Positions 1-7,418 of a stretch of DNA of 14,742 nucleotides are shown here, in pieces; positions within the stretch are counted from its first letter, which is position 1, and every line of letters begins with the position of its first letter. Origin of the DNA: Gymnopilus junonius (Eukaryota; Basidiomycota; Agaricomycetes; Agaricales; Galerinaceae); NCBI GenBank assembly GCA_015501075.1, contig JADNYJ010000733.1:1-14742 (forward strand), read 5' to 3'. A model generated the notes under the pieces. The model was not told the DNA's origin. It saw only the letters and a list, made by a program, of their open reading frames with translations, and did no database searches. The position numbers and the translations under genes are program-made.

Positions 1-161
1 CCATTCAATGACGGTGCCTTGTCAATCACTTCCTGCGGTACGCCCATGAGTTTGACCATAGCACGGGAATGGTTGTTAATGTAGTCAGCTGTGCCTGCCG
101 CATCGAGCCATTGGTACCCGGGAAAAAGAAGGAGGCCAAAGCGAAGAGTGGGTGGAGACAT
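1..161 (-). CDS. DJ-1/PfpI family protein, N-terminus only (cut by window edge)
   Basis: The minus-strand ATG at 161 opens a frame that runs off the left edge after 53 complete codons. The start reads MSPPTLRFGLLLFPGYQWLD, followed by AAGTADYINNHS. This aligns without gaps to the start of the intact paralogue at 3518-4207 (FGVLLLPDFQLLDAAGPIDYINTHS), so it is another DJ-1/PfpI (ThiJ, isonitrile hydratase-like) protein. The conserved acidic residue of the first helix (LDAAG) is present. The nucleophile-elbow cysteine would lie outside the window, so activity cannot be judged. Same strand as its two relatives, which suggests a family grown by tandem duplication. The family assignment is firm; substrate unknown. 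Confidence 0.85.
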   Translation of the reverse strand, partial: MSPPTLRFGLLLFPGYQWLDAAGTADYINNHSRAMVKLMGVPQEVIDKAPSLN

Positions 162-815
162 AATGTGCGTTTAGATTGATATCTTAATTGTGGACGTCCT
201 GCTGCGATTGAATTTCTGTTGTCAAGCCTTCTTTTTCTGACCTTTTTATACTTTGCCCTCCTACACAGGTCTGGTATGTATATTTAATTTGGAAACAATT
301 CCTGCTAAGCTGTTCCTTCTCTATCGGTCGTGACGTATGACCCAATGAGATCTGGCAACGCTTTCTCAATACGTGTATGCTGACTAGTCACACTTCTTCT
401 GATCTTCGTTTTTTACAAATCCGCGAATCTCGAGTTATCGTACGACATCGTCGCATATTTAGTAACTCATTCCGAGCGCGAAAATTGAAGTTTGAAATTT
501 GTTGCCAACCATAAGAGGGTGAGCTAGGCAGGCTACCTAAAAATTTCAATGCCAATATACTTCACCTCTAGTGTCCGTTCCATATACTCATTATCAACAG
601 ATAACCAAATAAAACGCAGGATGCGCTTCTGGTTACGAAGTGTACATTTTTTGACTCACCTGACTTTCTTATTACTGTACTTATTGCGTATACCATGGGG
701 TAACCAAGTACCCTATTTTCCGCCGTTAACGGCCTTGAGGGATCTTCTCTTGCGCAAATCATTTGAGAGTTATTTCTAGCTCAAGGCCCCCGTCCAAACC
801 CGAATTGTGGCTTTA
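162..815. other. Intergenic, upstream side of the first DJ-1 gene
   Basis: No reading frame here resembles a protein I recognise. The short open frames on both strands, for example around 549-779, have no domain, no good start context and biased composition. The part next to 161 should hold the promoter of the DJ-1 gene to its left, but I see no convincing TATA or CCAAT element. Confidence 0.5.
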
Positions 816-841
816 CTATGATTCGTCGGGAGTTTGAAACG
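816..841 (+). repeat. Left terminal inverted repeat of the mariner-like element
   Basis: 26 bp, perfectly inverted relative to 1506-1531, with TA immediately outside at 814-815. Confidence 0.85.
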
Positions 842-859
842 ATGGCGAGTTTGAAACGA
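830..859 (+). repeat. Direct repeat of GAGTTTGAAACGA in the left end
   Basis: Two exact 13-bp copies at 830-842 and 847-859. The first overlaps the inverted repeat and the second lies just inside. No second copy follows the right-hand repeat, so the two ends are asymmetric. Confidence 0.7.
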
Positions 860-1505
860 CCCTGCTCCTGCCTCTCTACCTCACTCCTTTGCTCTAGAAA
901 AAATCACATAAATACTAGACCTTCTGGCCTTTAAGATGGTGTAGAAATTTTCTCAGAGAATGCTGTGGATGAGAAAGATATCGGACAGATGAGAAGTTCG
1001 TTACATCAAAGCAGTCAATGTAATGAGATCATTAGTTAGATCTAGCCAGATCCTAATGAGCGGTCATGCCAAAATTTTACAGGCAGTTTCAGTACCTTTA
1101 GGCGAGCATCCATGCCAAATTTCATGTCAATTCTCGCAGTATTGCATTCAGAAAACCTGGAGGACCATTCAGAGTCCAATCCAGAGTGACAGACGTGATG
1201 AACATTCAAGCTCCGCTTAGACCTTCTATTTACTGTGGGCAGCACTGATGCAGTGATGCTACTGCCAGCATGCCGTCTATTCGGCTTGTCAGCAAAACTT
1301 CAAATGAACCGTGACTGCTATGTGACTCTCGTTTCAATCTCCCCATCCTTTCACTTTTGAGACGCGGAAATGCTCCTGTTGCTTGCACTTTCAACTTTTC
1401 GTTAAAAAACTTTACGAATCTAAAGAAAATGTAAGTTGTACATCTCTGTAAAATTTTAGCTCTCCAGAGCATGTGTAAAATTTGATATCGATTTTTCTAT
1501 GTTTC

Positions 1506-1531
1506 CGTTTCAAACTCCCGACGAATCATAG
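1506..1531 (-). repeat. Right terminal inverted repeat of the mariner-like element
   Basis: 26 bp, exact reverse complement of 816-841, followed by TA at 1532-1533. Confidence 0.85.
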
Positions 1532-1890
1532 TACATTACATTCCTAAGTGTAATGGCTGATTCATGGTACCTCTCATGTGATTTAATAGAGGACGCGTCA
1601 TGTTCTAGGGTGTGCTGACTGACTTCGTTTCTTCTCGGCTTGGGCTTGCAAAGCCCCGAATGACTTGAGATCTGGACCAAAGAAGGGAAGGAACAAATTT
1701 AACGGATATAACTATAGGAATACACGGCATCTTCTTAACTATACAGTATACTCTATTTGCTCCTGATTTATGTACGAGGCTGGCTAGCAAGCCTACATAT
1801 GTCAAGATTTTGAATTCTAATCCATGGATTTACCCTCAGTCCTCAAGTGAGTATTGGCTGTTTAATTCAAACCGAGATGAATCCCCGGTC
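1532..1890. other. Intergenic, nothing recognised
   Basis: Lies between the mariner-like element and the 3' end of the F-box pseudogene. Only short frames without recognisable similarity are present; I see no RNA gene or repeat. Confidence 0.5.
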
Positions 1891-3103
1891 TCACAAAGTC
1901 AGTCGAAACCGCGTATCATCAAAACAATCCATTAAACTACCCTCTGATTGCCGACTGTGCCATAGAAATGGTGCATTTTCTTCTCTCAGAGCTATCTCCA
2001 CACCCAGGGGAACCTCTCGTGGAAACTCTGTGATGAAACGTTCCAGTTCTTCCCTAAGCTTTTCGTCCCCGCTGTGATTGAATTCTATGCGGGCGATTCG
2101 GTTCCCTGGCCTGCCAAGGTCAAACCATGGAGAAACAAGGGAGATCCAAATGAGCTCGCTTTGGTCGCGCTGTCCGGTAGTGCTAGGTTCATATCCTCCT
2201 AGGTGGATAAATTTAAGGCCTGGTACAATTGTCCATGGAGGAGTGACGACATGGTTGGGGCCAGGTATATTGAACTGCCCTAATGCTGGGTCGAAAGGAT
2301 TGCTAGGCGCTATATGCAATTCTTCGAGAGCTGGGGTAGAAGCAAGGATTCCATGGAGTTGTAAGATCGAGACCGGTGTGGAAATATATCCAAGCGCAAG
2401 CATTTAAAAGACGGCAATTGGAGATTGAAGAAATTCGGCTGTTCGATGGCTACACCAAAAGTTGTAATATCCAGTTGGCGGAGGCAAGGAAGAGTGGTAG
2501 CGGTGATTGGTGAGTTAAATATGTTTGTAGCATCGGTAGTAATGGTAATAATGAATGTCCCCTTTACCAGGTTCGTGCATTGGCGAATCAAGCAAAACCA
2601 CGCGCTCTGGATAAAATAGACGTTCTGGAGAAACAAGTGCGTCATTTGGGACCATCGGACCATCGTATTAATGTCGGAGACAGTGAGGCAAATTTCTTCA
2701 ATGAAAAGTCGACGAAGGGTTTGCATGGGGTCTACGGGGATAAGTGTCTGGATGTCGTATTCCCAGGTTGGAACATCAATGTGAGGGATACTGACGGGAA
2801 TAAGCCTTTTTTTCGTCGATAGCCTTCACGCATAAGAAGAGAATCCCTTGCGAGACAGTGCAGTGGTCTGTCTCCAAACATCTTCTGGAGAGTTTTGCTC
2901 CAAAAATGGTCTAAGTCAAGATACGTTGCGGAAGACAAAGTCCAATGACAAATTCGCGGTCCTCATCACCGCCATTGAGAAGTTACATGGCATAGGAGCA
3001 GAGGGCCCTGAGTGATATTTGGCTGCCTAATACTGAGTGGGTCCGTGTGAATACAGCGCTGGAATATTTCCGCCAGAACGTCATACGGGATAACTTGGGC
3101 CAT
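1891..3103 (-). pseudogene. F-box-like / leucine-rich repeat protein, frameshifted remnant
   Basis: Read on the minus strand from the ATG at 3103. The N-terminus IPYDVLAEIFQRCI, then GPLLLCHVTSQWR, matches the F-box-like start of agaricomycete F-box proteins (P..vL.EIF..C... PLLLc.VcS.WR). A frameshift follows at about 2973 (W, then AVMRTANLSLDF in another frame), then a TGA. The frame moves again so that 2830-2400 reads AIDEKRLIPVSIPHIDV... LPCLRQLDITTF... LPSFKCLRLDIF, a leucine-rich ladder. Near 2390 a last shift leads into PVSILQLHGILASTPALEEL and on to a stop at 1891. These proteins are thought to act as substrate adaptors of SCF ubiquitin ligases. With at least three frame changes and a stop, this copy is almost certainly dead. 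Introns could explain one break, but not all. Confidence 0.75.
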
Positions 3104-3517
3104 ATTTCCTGTGCCAGAGTCAGTCCGACTCCTTGGCGATGTCCCGCAGGATCGCTTCGTGCTAAAATTCTGAGAATATAGTATTACAGTGTAACAATAT
3201 CAAACGACTTTAATGTGGTTTGACATGATAACCCATTGATCAAGACAAAGGACGAACCTACAACCTAGTGAGACCTAGAAGTTGAGGTCAAGGTAAGGTA
3301 TCAGACGAAGGTACATAGTCGGAGCTCTAATATGCCTTCAAAATATACCTTTCTACATGCTCTAGGGGCGTGCGTCGTTCAACGTTCATTGACAGTGTTT
3401 TGGCGTGAAGCAAAATTTTCCACAAAGAACAAAATTCCAAGCAAAGGCGAAAATTTGTCAATCCCTTTTCTCTATCCTAATTGACTAAACGACCAGCTCA
3501 TATTAACGCTCAAAACT
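3104..3517. other. Intergenic between F-box remnant and DJ-1 gene
   Basis: No gene or repeat recognised. It contains the region upstream of the F-box remnant and downstream of the intact DJ-1 gene's stop codon. Confidence 0.5.
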
Positions 3518-4207
3518 TTAGTCCAATTTAACACCCTCCAACATCCAACCAAACGGATCAGGGTGTGCAGGGTTTGGCTCGTATTCCGCCAATTCCTTTG
3601 CCAATTTCACAATTTCCGCATTGAAGTGTTGCCTGGCGAATTCAGCTGCCAAGTCGATTCCAGATGTTACTCCAGCAGAACTCCAGACTTTCCCATCGAC
3701 ATGCCACCTCTTATCGCCAATCCATTTTACTTTCTTCAAGCCGTCTAACATTCCAACTCCTGCGAGACCACGGAGAACATATTTGTTGCTGCAAACTTGG
3801 CGACCATCCAAGATTCCGGTTTGTGCGGCTGCCAAAGAACCTGTGCACACCATCAACAAAGCCTTCAATCTAGGGTCCGCGAAACGTTTCTGAAGGAAGG
3901 ATGCACATCCTTCTGGGAGAGGGGCGGTTGGATCTGGTCCGGGGATAATGATGTAGTCGAGCTCAGGACAATCGTCATATGTATTGGTTGGGACTTGCAC
4001 TGGACCTGATGCGGGTTGCATCGGAGTGAGATCAGTGGAAATGAAATGCCACTCTATGACCGGCGCCTTGTCAGCCATGGACTCAGCGAACGGCACGCGT
4101 TTGAGGTAGCCGTTAGAATGGGTATTGATATAGTCGATGGGGCCCGCGGCATCTAGCAACTGGAAGTCGGGCAAGAGGAGTACACCGAAGTGAATAGCTG
4201 GGACCAT
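3518..4207 (-). CDS. DJ-1/PfpI (ThiJ) family protein, isonitrile hydratase-like, intact
   Basis: A single uninterrupted 229-residue frame from ATG (4207) to TAA (3518-3520), the normal single-domain length for DJ-1/PfpI proteins. Seen in the sequence: a first beta strand and helix FGVLLLPDFQLLDAAGP with Asp19; a YIIIPGPDP strand-loop near residues 85-93; the nucleophile elbow LLMVCTGSLAAA with Cys121; and the family signature KVWSSAGVTSGIDLAAEF at 173-190. Bacterial isonitrile hydratases usually carry a TTHW-type motif after the elbow; here the equivalent place reads CSNKY (139-143), so a changed substrate or mechanism is possible. There is no signal peptide or membrane segment, so it is probably cytosolic. 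Related enzymes hydrate isonitriles, or act as glyoxalases or chaperones; the actual reaction here is not known. It lies between a dead F-box gene and a truncated paralogue on the same strand. Confidence 0.93.
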   Translation of the reverse strand: MVPAIHFGVLLLPDFQLLDAAGPIDYINTHSNGYLKRVPFAESMADKAPVIEWHFISTDLTPMQPASGPVQVPTNTYDDCPELDYIIIPGPDPTAPLPEGCASFLQKRFADPRLKALLMVCTGSLAAAQTGILDGRQVCSNKYVLRGLAGVGMLDGLKKVKWIGDKRWHVDGKVWSSAGVTSGIDLAAEFARQHFNAEIVKLAKELAEYEPNPAHPDPFGWMLEGVKLD

Positions 4208-4229
4208 TGTCGGTGGGTGGAATTTATTG

Positions 4230-4269
4230 TGATTGGTTTTGAAATCGTGTATTCATCCTTAACTTATAT
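4230..4269 (-). promoter_or_regulatory. Possible core promoter of the intact DJ-1 gene
   Basis: Minus-strand GATATAAG lies at 4262-4269, about 55-60 nt upstream of the ATG at 4207, and a CCAAT word (AACCAATCAC) at 4230-4239. The spacing of the TATA-like word is reasonable for a fungal gene. The CCAAT word sits between it and the start, which is unusual, so this is a weak call. Confidence 0.3.
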
Positions 4270-4814
4270 CATGCAGGAAGTGATCCCACATCTTTTACCG
4301 ACATATTCAGATATATTCATAATCGGCATTCTATGGCCGCACCATTAGCCTTTGGCACTCCGGCTATTGTCATCTCACGTTGGCTGATCTATCTCTATGA
4401 CGGTAGCTCTATGCCGCGACTGCGCATCTGGGTTCTGATCGAGCTTGCGCAGTATCCCAAAAGACTGGCGCCCTTCGTCCGATGTTTTAATCTCACCAGT
4501 ATAGACCTTACGGTGGGATATCTGCAACAAAATAGACACGCACTGTTGCATGAACTGCACGACCCCTAGACTTGGGAACTACGACGATAAAGGAGAATGA
4601 GCAAAGTCGTACTCTCAAGACGGACAACGGATTCCCTTCAACTATTTTTCTGAACAACGAAATTCCAGGATCTAACGTCGACCCTCTGCGCAGCCTGGGC
4701 AATCTTGAGTTGTCATTGCGCTTGGCAATAATCTGTCAGTAACATGCCCGAGTTCATGTGATACCTTTCTACAAATGCACACGCAGATTTGCTACAGTTA
4801 TGAGCCTGTATATT
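4270..4814. other. Intergenic between DJ-1 paralogues
   Basis: No trace of the missing N-terminal half of the truncated paralogue, and no other gene or repeat recognised. Short open frames around 4333-4569 look accidental. Confidence 0.45.
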
Positions 4815-5090
4815 TTATTCCAACTTCATGCCTTCGAGAATTCGCATGAACGGGTCAGGGTGTGCAGGGTTTGGTTTGTACTCTGTCACATCTTCCGCCA
4901 ACTTCACAATCTCCTTGTCAAAATGTTGCCTCGCGAACTCAGCAGCCAAATCAATGCCAGCAGTCACCCCAGCAGAACTCCAGACTTTTCTGTCGATATG
5001 CCACCTTCTATCTCCTAGCCACTTGACTTTGTTCAAACTGCCTAGAGCACCCGCCTTTGCAACCATGTATAATGCATACTTGTTACTCGC
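4815..5090 (-). pseudogene. DJ-1/PfpI paralogue, C-terminal fragment only
   Basis: From about 5090 down to the TAA at 4815-4817 the minus strand encodes about 91 residues that align without gaps to residues 139-229 of the intact gene. Shared blocks include SNKY, KVKW.GD.RWH.D, KVWSSAGVT.GIDLAAEFARQ (broken here only for length), EIVKLA and PNPAHPDPF. Upstream of ASNKY the similarity stops abruptly, although the frame happens to stay open to about 5375. That part has no DJ-1 features and lacks the catalytic cysteine and first domain half. I read it as a tandem copy whose 5' half was deleted or replaced. A chimeric protein starting further upstream cannot be excluded but has no support. Confidence 0.8.
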
Positions 5091-5387
5091 CAACCCAGCA
5101 TTGTTGGCGAATCTAATCAGGGAACCATGCTTCCAATACAGTGTCTTGCATATTGTTTTGCACCAGTGTTGTGCGGGTCGGGGACTAAGTCGGAATAGTC
5201 CGCCGCTAAGACTCAATAGTCGCAAATCCAACTGAAACAGACTATGCGACCTTGATGGCCAGGCACCATGCTTTATTTGGTAAGACTTTCGGTAAAGAAA
5301 CATCAATGCGATCAAAGATTGATGTGATTGCGAACTTAGCGACCCCAGTTCAATAAGTACAGTAGATAGAATCAAAAATAAATCTGT
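5091..5387. other. Unassigned sequence replacing the 5' half of the truncated paralogue
   Basis: No recognised gene. Several GACT/AGTC words occur at 5184-5255. The breakpoint with the DJ-1 fragment is near 5090. Confidence 0.4.
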
Positions 5388-5552
5388 TTAATCTACGAGT
5401 TGAGGGAGGTCATCGCACTTGAGATCATCCTCGGGTGCCTTAGAGAGCTTAAAGAATGACATTGCAATGAATGTGAGTTTAAGAAAGGACTCGAGAGAAT
5501 GACTAACCTGGGTATAATCCCTCAGAAGTGGAATTGCGAGTTCGAAGAATGC
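5388..5552 (-). pseudogene. 3' part of a small gene split by the LTR retrotransposon
   Basis: Minus-strand coding from 5552 to the stop at 5388-5390, starting AFFELAIPLLRDYTQ and ending DDLKCDDLPQLVD. It continues, exactly in frame and with one copy of the GCAC target duplication removed, from the segment 11875-11654. The joined frame is 128 codons plus stop. A possible 60-nt intron (5448-5507) begins GTTAGT and ends TTTAAG; being a multiple of three it leaves the frame open whether spliced or not, giving 108 residues if removed. I do not recognise the protein family. This segment has ordinary CpG content, unlike the other half. Confidence 0.5.
5448..5507 (-). other. Candidate 60-nt intron in the split gene
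   Basis: Minus-strand donor GTTAGT directly after ACCCAG, a CTTAAAC-like branch region, and acceptor CTTTAAG. Typical size for a basidiomycete intron, but the frame is also open through it, so splicing is unproven. Confidence 0.35.
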
Positions 5553-5556
5553 GCAC
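5553..5556. repeat. Left target-site duplication GCAC of the retrotransposon
   Basis: GCAC directly abuts the 5' LTR and is matched by GCAC at 11654-11657 directly after the 3' LTR. Four bp is within the range seen for Ty3/gypsy integration. Confidence 0.8.
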
Positions 5557-5729
5557 TGGAGTGTCGGGCTGAGCAGACACTCCAATCAGCGAGATAAGGC
5601 CGATCTGAGGCTTTGCGCATGTTTGGCAACAGCCCCCCGCCTACATTCCACTTGGACGACTTGTACATGTGTAGCTACATGGATTCATGCACGCATCCAC
5701 TTCCCATTGACTAAGACTGGCCCTCTCCA
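5557..5729 (+). repeat. 5' LTR
   Basis: 173 bp, TG...CA ends (TGGAG...CTCCA). It differs from the 3' LTR at 5590, 5638, 5654, 5692 and 5720. In every case this copy has C or G where the 3' LTR has T or A. It begins with a hairpin: TGGAGTGTC (5557-5565) pairs with GACACTCCA (5576-5584) around a 10-nt loop. Confidence 0.95.
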
Positions 5730-5731
5730 TC

Positions 5732-5744
5732 TGGTGATGAGACC
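5732..5744 (+). promoter_or_regulatory. Candidate primer binding site
   Basis: TGGTGATGAGACC begins two bases after the LTR end and starts with the TGG expected to pair with a tRNA CCA end. I cannot name the matching tRNA, and the site may have mutated. Confidence 0.4.
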
Positions 5745-5773
5745 GTGATTTGACTACACTAGCTTGATCATAA

Positions 5774-5827
5774 AAGGAACTGGGCAACAAGGACATGTAC
5801 AAGGAACTAGGCAACAATGACACATAG
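5774..5827 (+). repeat. 27-bp tandem repeat in the retrotransposon leader, two copies
   Basis: Units 5774-5800 and 5801-5827 both start AAGGAACTRGGCAACAA and differ at about six positions. The following bases to about 5866 carry looser GGACA(C) words, as if the array once was longer. It lies between the possible primer binding site and gag. Confidence 0.65.
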
Positions 5828-5866
5828 GATTTAGGACACAGGACAGCAATTAGACATTAAGGACAC

Positions 5867-7399
5867 ATGGCAGAAGAAATAGAACATAATGATACTACGC
5901 AGCGAGTCTTGCAACCTCGGGATGCATCAGGGTGATTCATGAAAGTACCACGACCAACAGCATCATGGGGGGATGAAATGAGTCAAATGACACACGAAAG
6001 CCTCGAGTTTAGTAACAGAAATACATCAACATCAGAACCCATGGCCACGGCAAGGCCAAGCTCATGCATATCTGACTTTGAACTCATTAATGCGAGCACA
6101 CCACCCACTCCATTCAAATCCACACTGTCAGTTTCCCCAGTAAAACCAGGATTCACACCTCTGCCACCTCCACCACCTCCACCACTTCCAGAGGAGACAA
6201 TGTCAGCTGAGCATGTCACTCTGTTCCACAGCAACAGGGAAGATGAGAACCCTGAGGACTTCCTATGCTCCTTTTTCCAGCGAATGGGCAACAACACTGA
6301 TGACATCAAGAAGCAGCAATTCCCCAACTACCTGCAGGCTGACAGCATCACAGATGAATGGTTCGAGGCCCTACCACCCAACGACAAAGTCAACTGAGCA
6401 GCCATTGAGGCTGCATTCTGTGTTCGATGGCCAAGGAAGAAAGCAGCAAAGAAGACAAAGGAAGAATATGAGGAGGACATCATGATGCTGAGGTTGAAGA
6501 TGGAGGATATTGGAAAGAAGGAGAAGATCATGGGATGTGAAGTCTACTCACACATTGCATGGACAGATAAGATGGAGGTGCTCATCAAGGGCGCAAAGTT
6601 GGACAACATGACAACACTCATCTCGGGGGTGTGTAAGGAGCTGCCAAAGCTGGTGAAGGACAAGATAGGCAGTGGACATGCCAACTGGACAGCATTCCTC
6701 AAAGCCATCCATGACATCGACATTGATTACATCTGGGAAGGCACTGAAACCTGGAAGAAGGAGCAGGCAGACCAGGATGCGATCAAGATGCAACTATGAC
6801 AATTGGGAGACCTAATCCATGCCTCACTGACAGTGCAGCTTCAGCAACAACTGGCATCACTCAGTCTAGGAAACCAACCTTCGACACTGAACCCGCCACC
6901 TCAGCAAGCCATTATGGGAGGAGGGCACAGAAGTTCCAGCATGCTAACCCATACAATGCCAAATACTTTTGCCAAACAACCACCTCCCACACCAGCTGAC
7001 AAAGCAGCCCTTCACCAACAGCTCCAGAAGTACCCACAACATCCAGATATGGACGCAGGCTGACAAGCCCATGCAGCCCAACAAGCCAACTGGTTCAAAA
7101 TGCATGGAGTGGCAATTCGCATCACAGAGTCAACACCCTTTCCACTCTGACCAGGTACAGCCCCAGTCAACTCAGGGGAGTGCTTTACATGCGGCTTCAT
7201 TGGCCACATTGGAGGCAAAGATGGTGCCGGTTGCAGGGGCCATCGCCCCCTTCACACCAATGAGCAAGTGTGGCATTCAATTTGCACCCAGATTCTTAAA
7301 GAACCAAGACCAACAGCAAGCATCCAACTAGTGGCTGTTGATGACTATGGAAACATTTGGCAAGCCAAGCAGGGAAACGAGGAAGGGTCATCTGTGTAA
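5867..7399 (+). pseudogene. gag: gag of the Ty3/gypsy element, with five internal TGA stops
   Basis: I place the start at ATG 5867 (MAEEIEHNDTTQRVLQPRD), because the frame runs from there into the recognised part with only one TGA (5933). The ATG at 5939 is a later possibility. The frame stays constant to TAA 7397-7399, nominally 510 residues. Parts in order: a Ser/Pro-rich N-terminus with a polyproline run near 6160-6192; a retrotransposon gag core (NPEDFLCSFFQRMG, then NQ-type FPNYLQADS..DEWFEALP, EVYSHIAWTDKM, NWTAFLKAI.DIDID); a Gln/Pro-rich linker; and a C-terminal zinc knuckle at 7181-7234. Capsid and RNA-packaging role by family knowledge. Internal stops are TGA at 5933, 6395, 6797, 7061 and 7148, each explicable as CGA or TGG changed by C-to-T decay. 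Confidence 0.85.
7181..7234 (+). other. Gag zinc knuckle with long spacing (C-X2-C-X4-H-X8-C)
   Basis: Cys codons at 7181, 7190 and 7232 and His at 7205. The usual retroviral and retrotransposon knuckle is C-X2-C-X4-H-X4-C; here eight residues (IGGKDGAG) separate His and the last Cys. Confidence 0.6.
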
Positions 7400-7418
7400 G
7401 CACCCAAATGACGGCCCT
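7372..7418 (+). promoter_or_regulatory. Candidate programmed -1 ribosomal frameshift signal between gag and pol
   Basis: GGGAAAC at 7372-7378 is a standard X-XXY-YYZ heptamer and lies in the correct phase for the gag frame (CAG GGA AAC). After a 5-nt spacer, AGGGTCAT (7384-7391) can pair with ATGAC...CCCT (7408-7412 and 7415-7418, with GG bulged), making a stem-loop with a 16-nt loop that contains the gag stop TAA (7397-7399). Gag and pol are both open over 7342-7396, and pol lies in the -1 frame. Together these match the layout of retroviral gag-pro frameshift sites. No folding energy was computed, and the copy is mutated. Confidence 0.6.

Larger units (their letters stand above)
816..1531. 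mobile_element. Non-autonomous Tc1/mariner-like DNA transposon (MITE-like), 716 bp
   Basis: The two ends are perfect 26-bp inverted repeats: 816-841, starting CTATGATTCGTCGGGAGTTT, and its reverse complement at 1506-1531. Both are flanked directly by TA (814-815 and 1532-1533), the target duplication expected of Tc1/mariner elements. Inside the left end a 13-bp word, GAGTTTGAAACGA, is repeated with a 17-bp period (830-842 and 847-859), resembling a doubled transposase-binding site. The interior holds only short frames with no DDE motif or other transposase similarity, so the element is most likely a deletion derivative or MITE moved in trans. The exact superfamily rests on the TA duplication and inverted ends only. 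Confidence 0.75.

Noticed and set aside
549..779. Small plus-strand protein of 76 residues
   Set aside because: No domain, overlapped by an equally long opposite-strand frame, poor start context, and composition typical of AT-rich non-coding sequence.
1023..1472. Transposase remnant inside the mariner-like element
   Set aside because: Three short frames here show no DDE/D or helix-turn-helix motif that I can recognise.
4333..4569. 78-codon plus-strand open frame between the DJ-1 genes
   Set aside because: No recognisable similarity and a comparable frame on the opposite strand; most likely accidental.
4815..5375. A 186-residue DJ-1-like protein
   Set aside because: Only the last 91 residues resemble DJ-1; the start used a non-ATG codon and the first half has no family feature or catalytic cysteine.
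7342..7399. A random indel as the cause of the gag/pol frame change
   Set aside because: Not excluded, but an in-phase slippery heptamer with a properly spaced stem inside a two-frame overlap makes programmed frameshifting the better reading.
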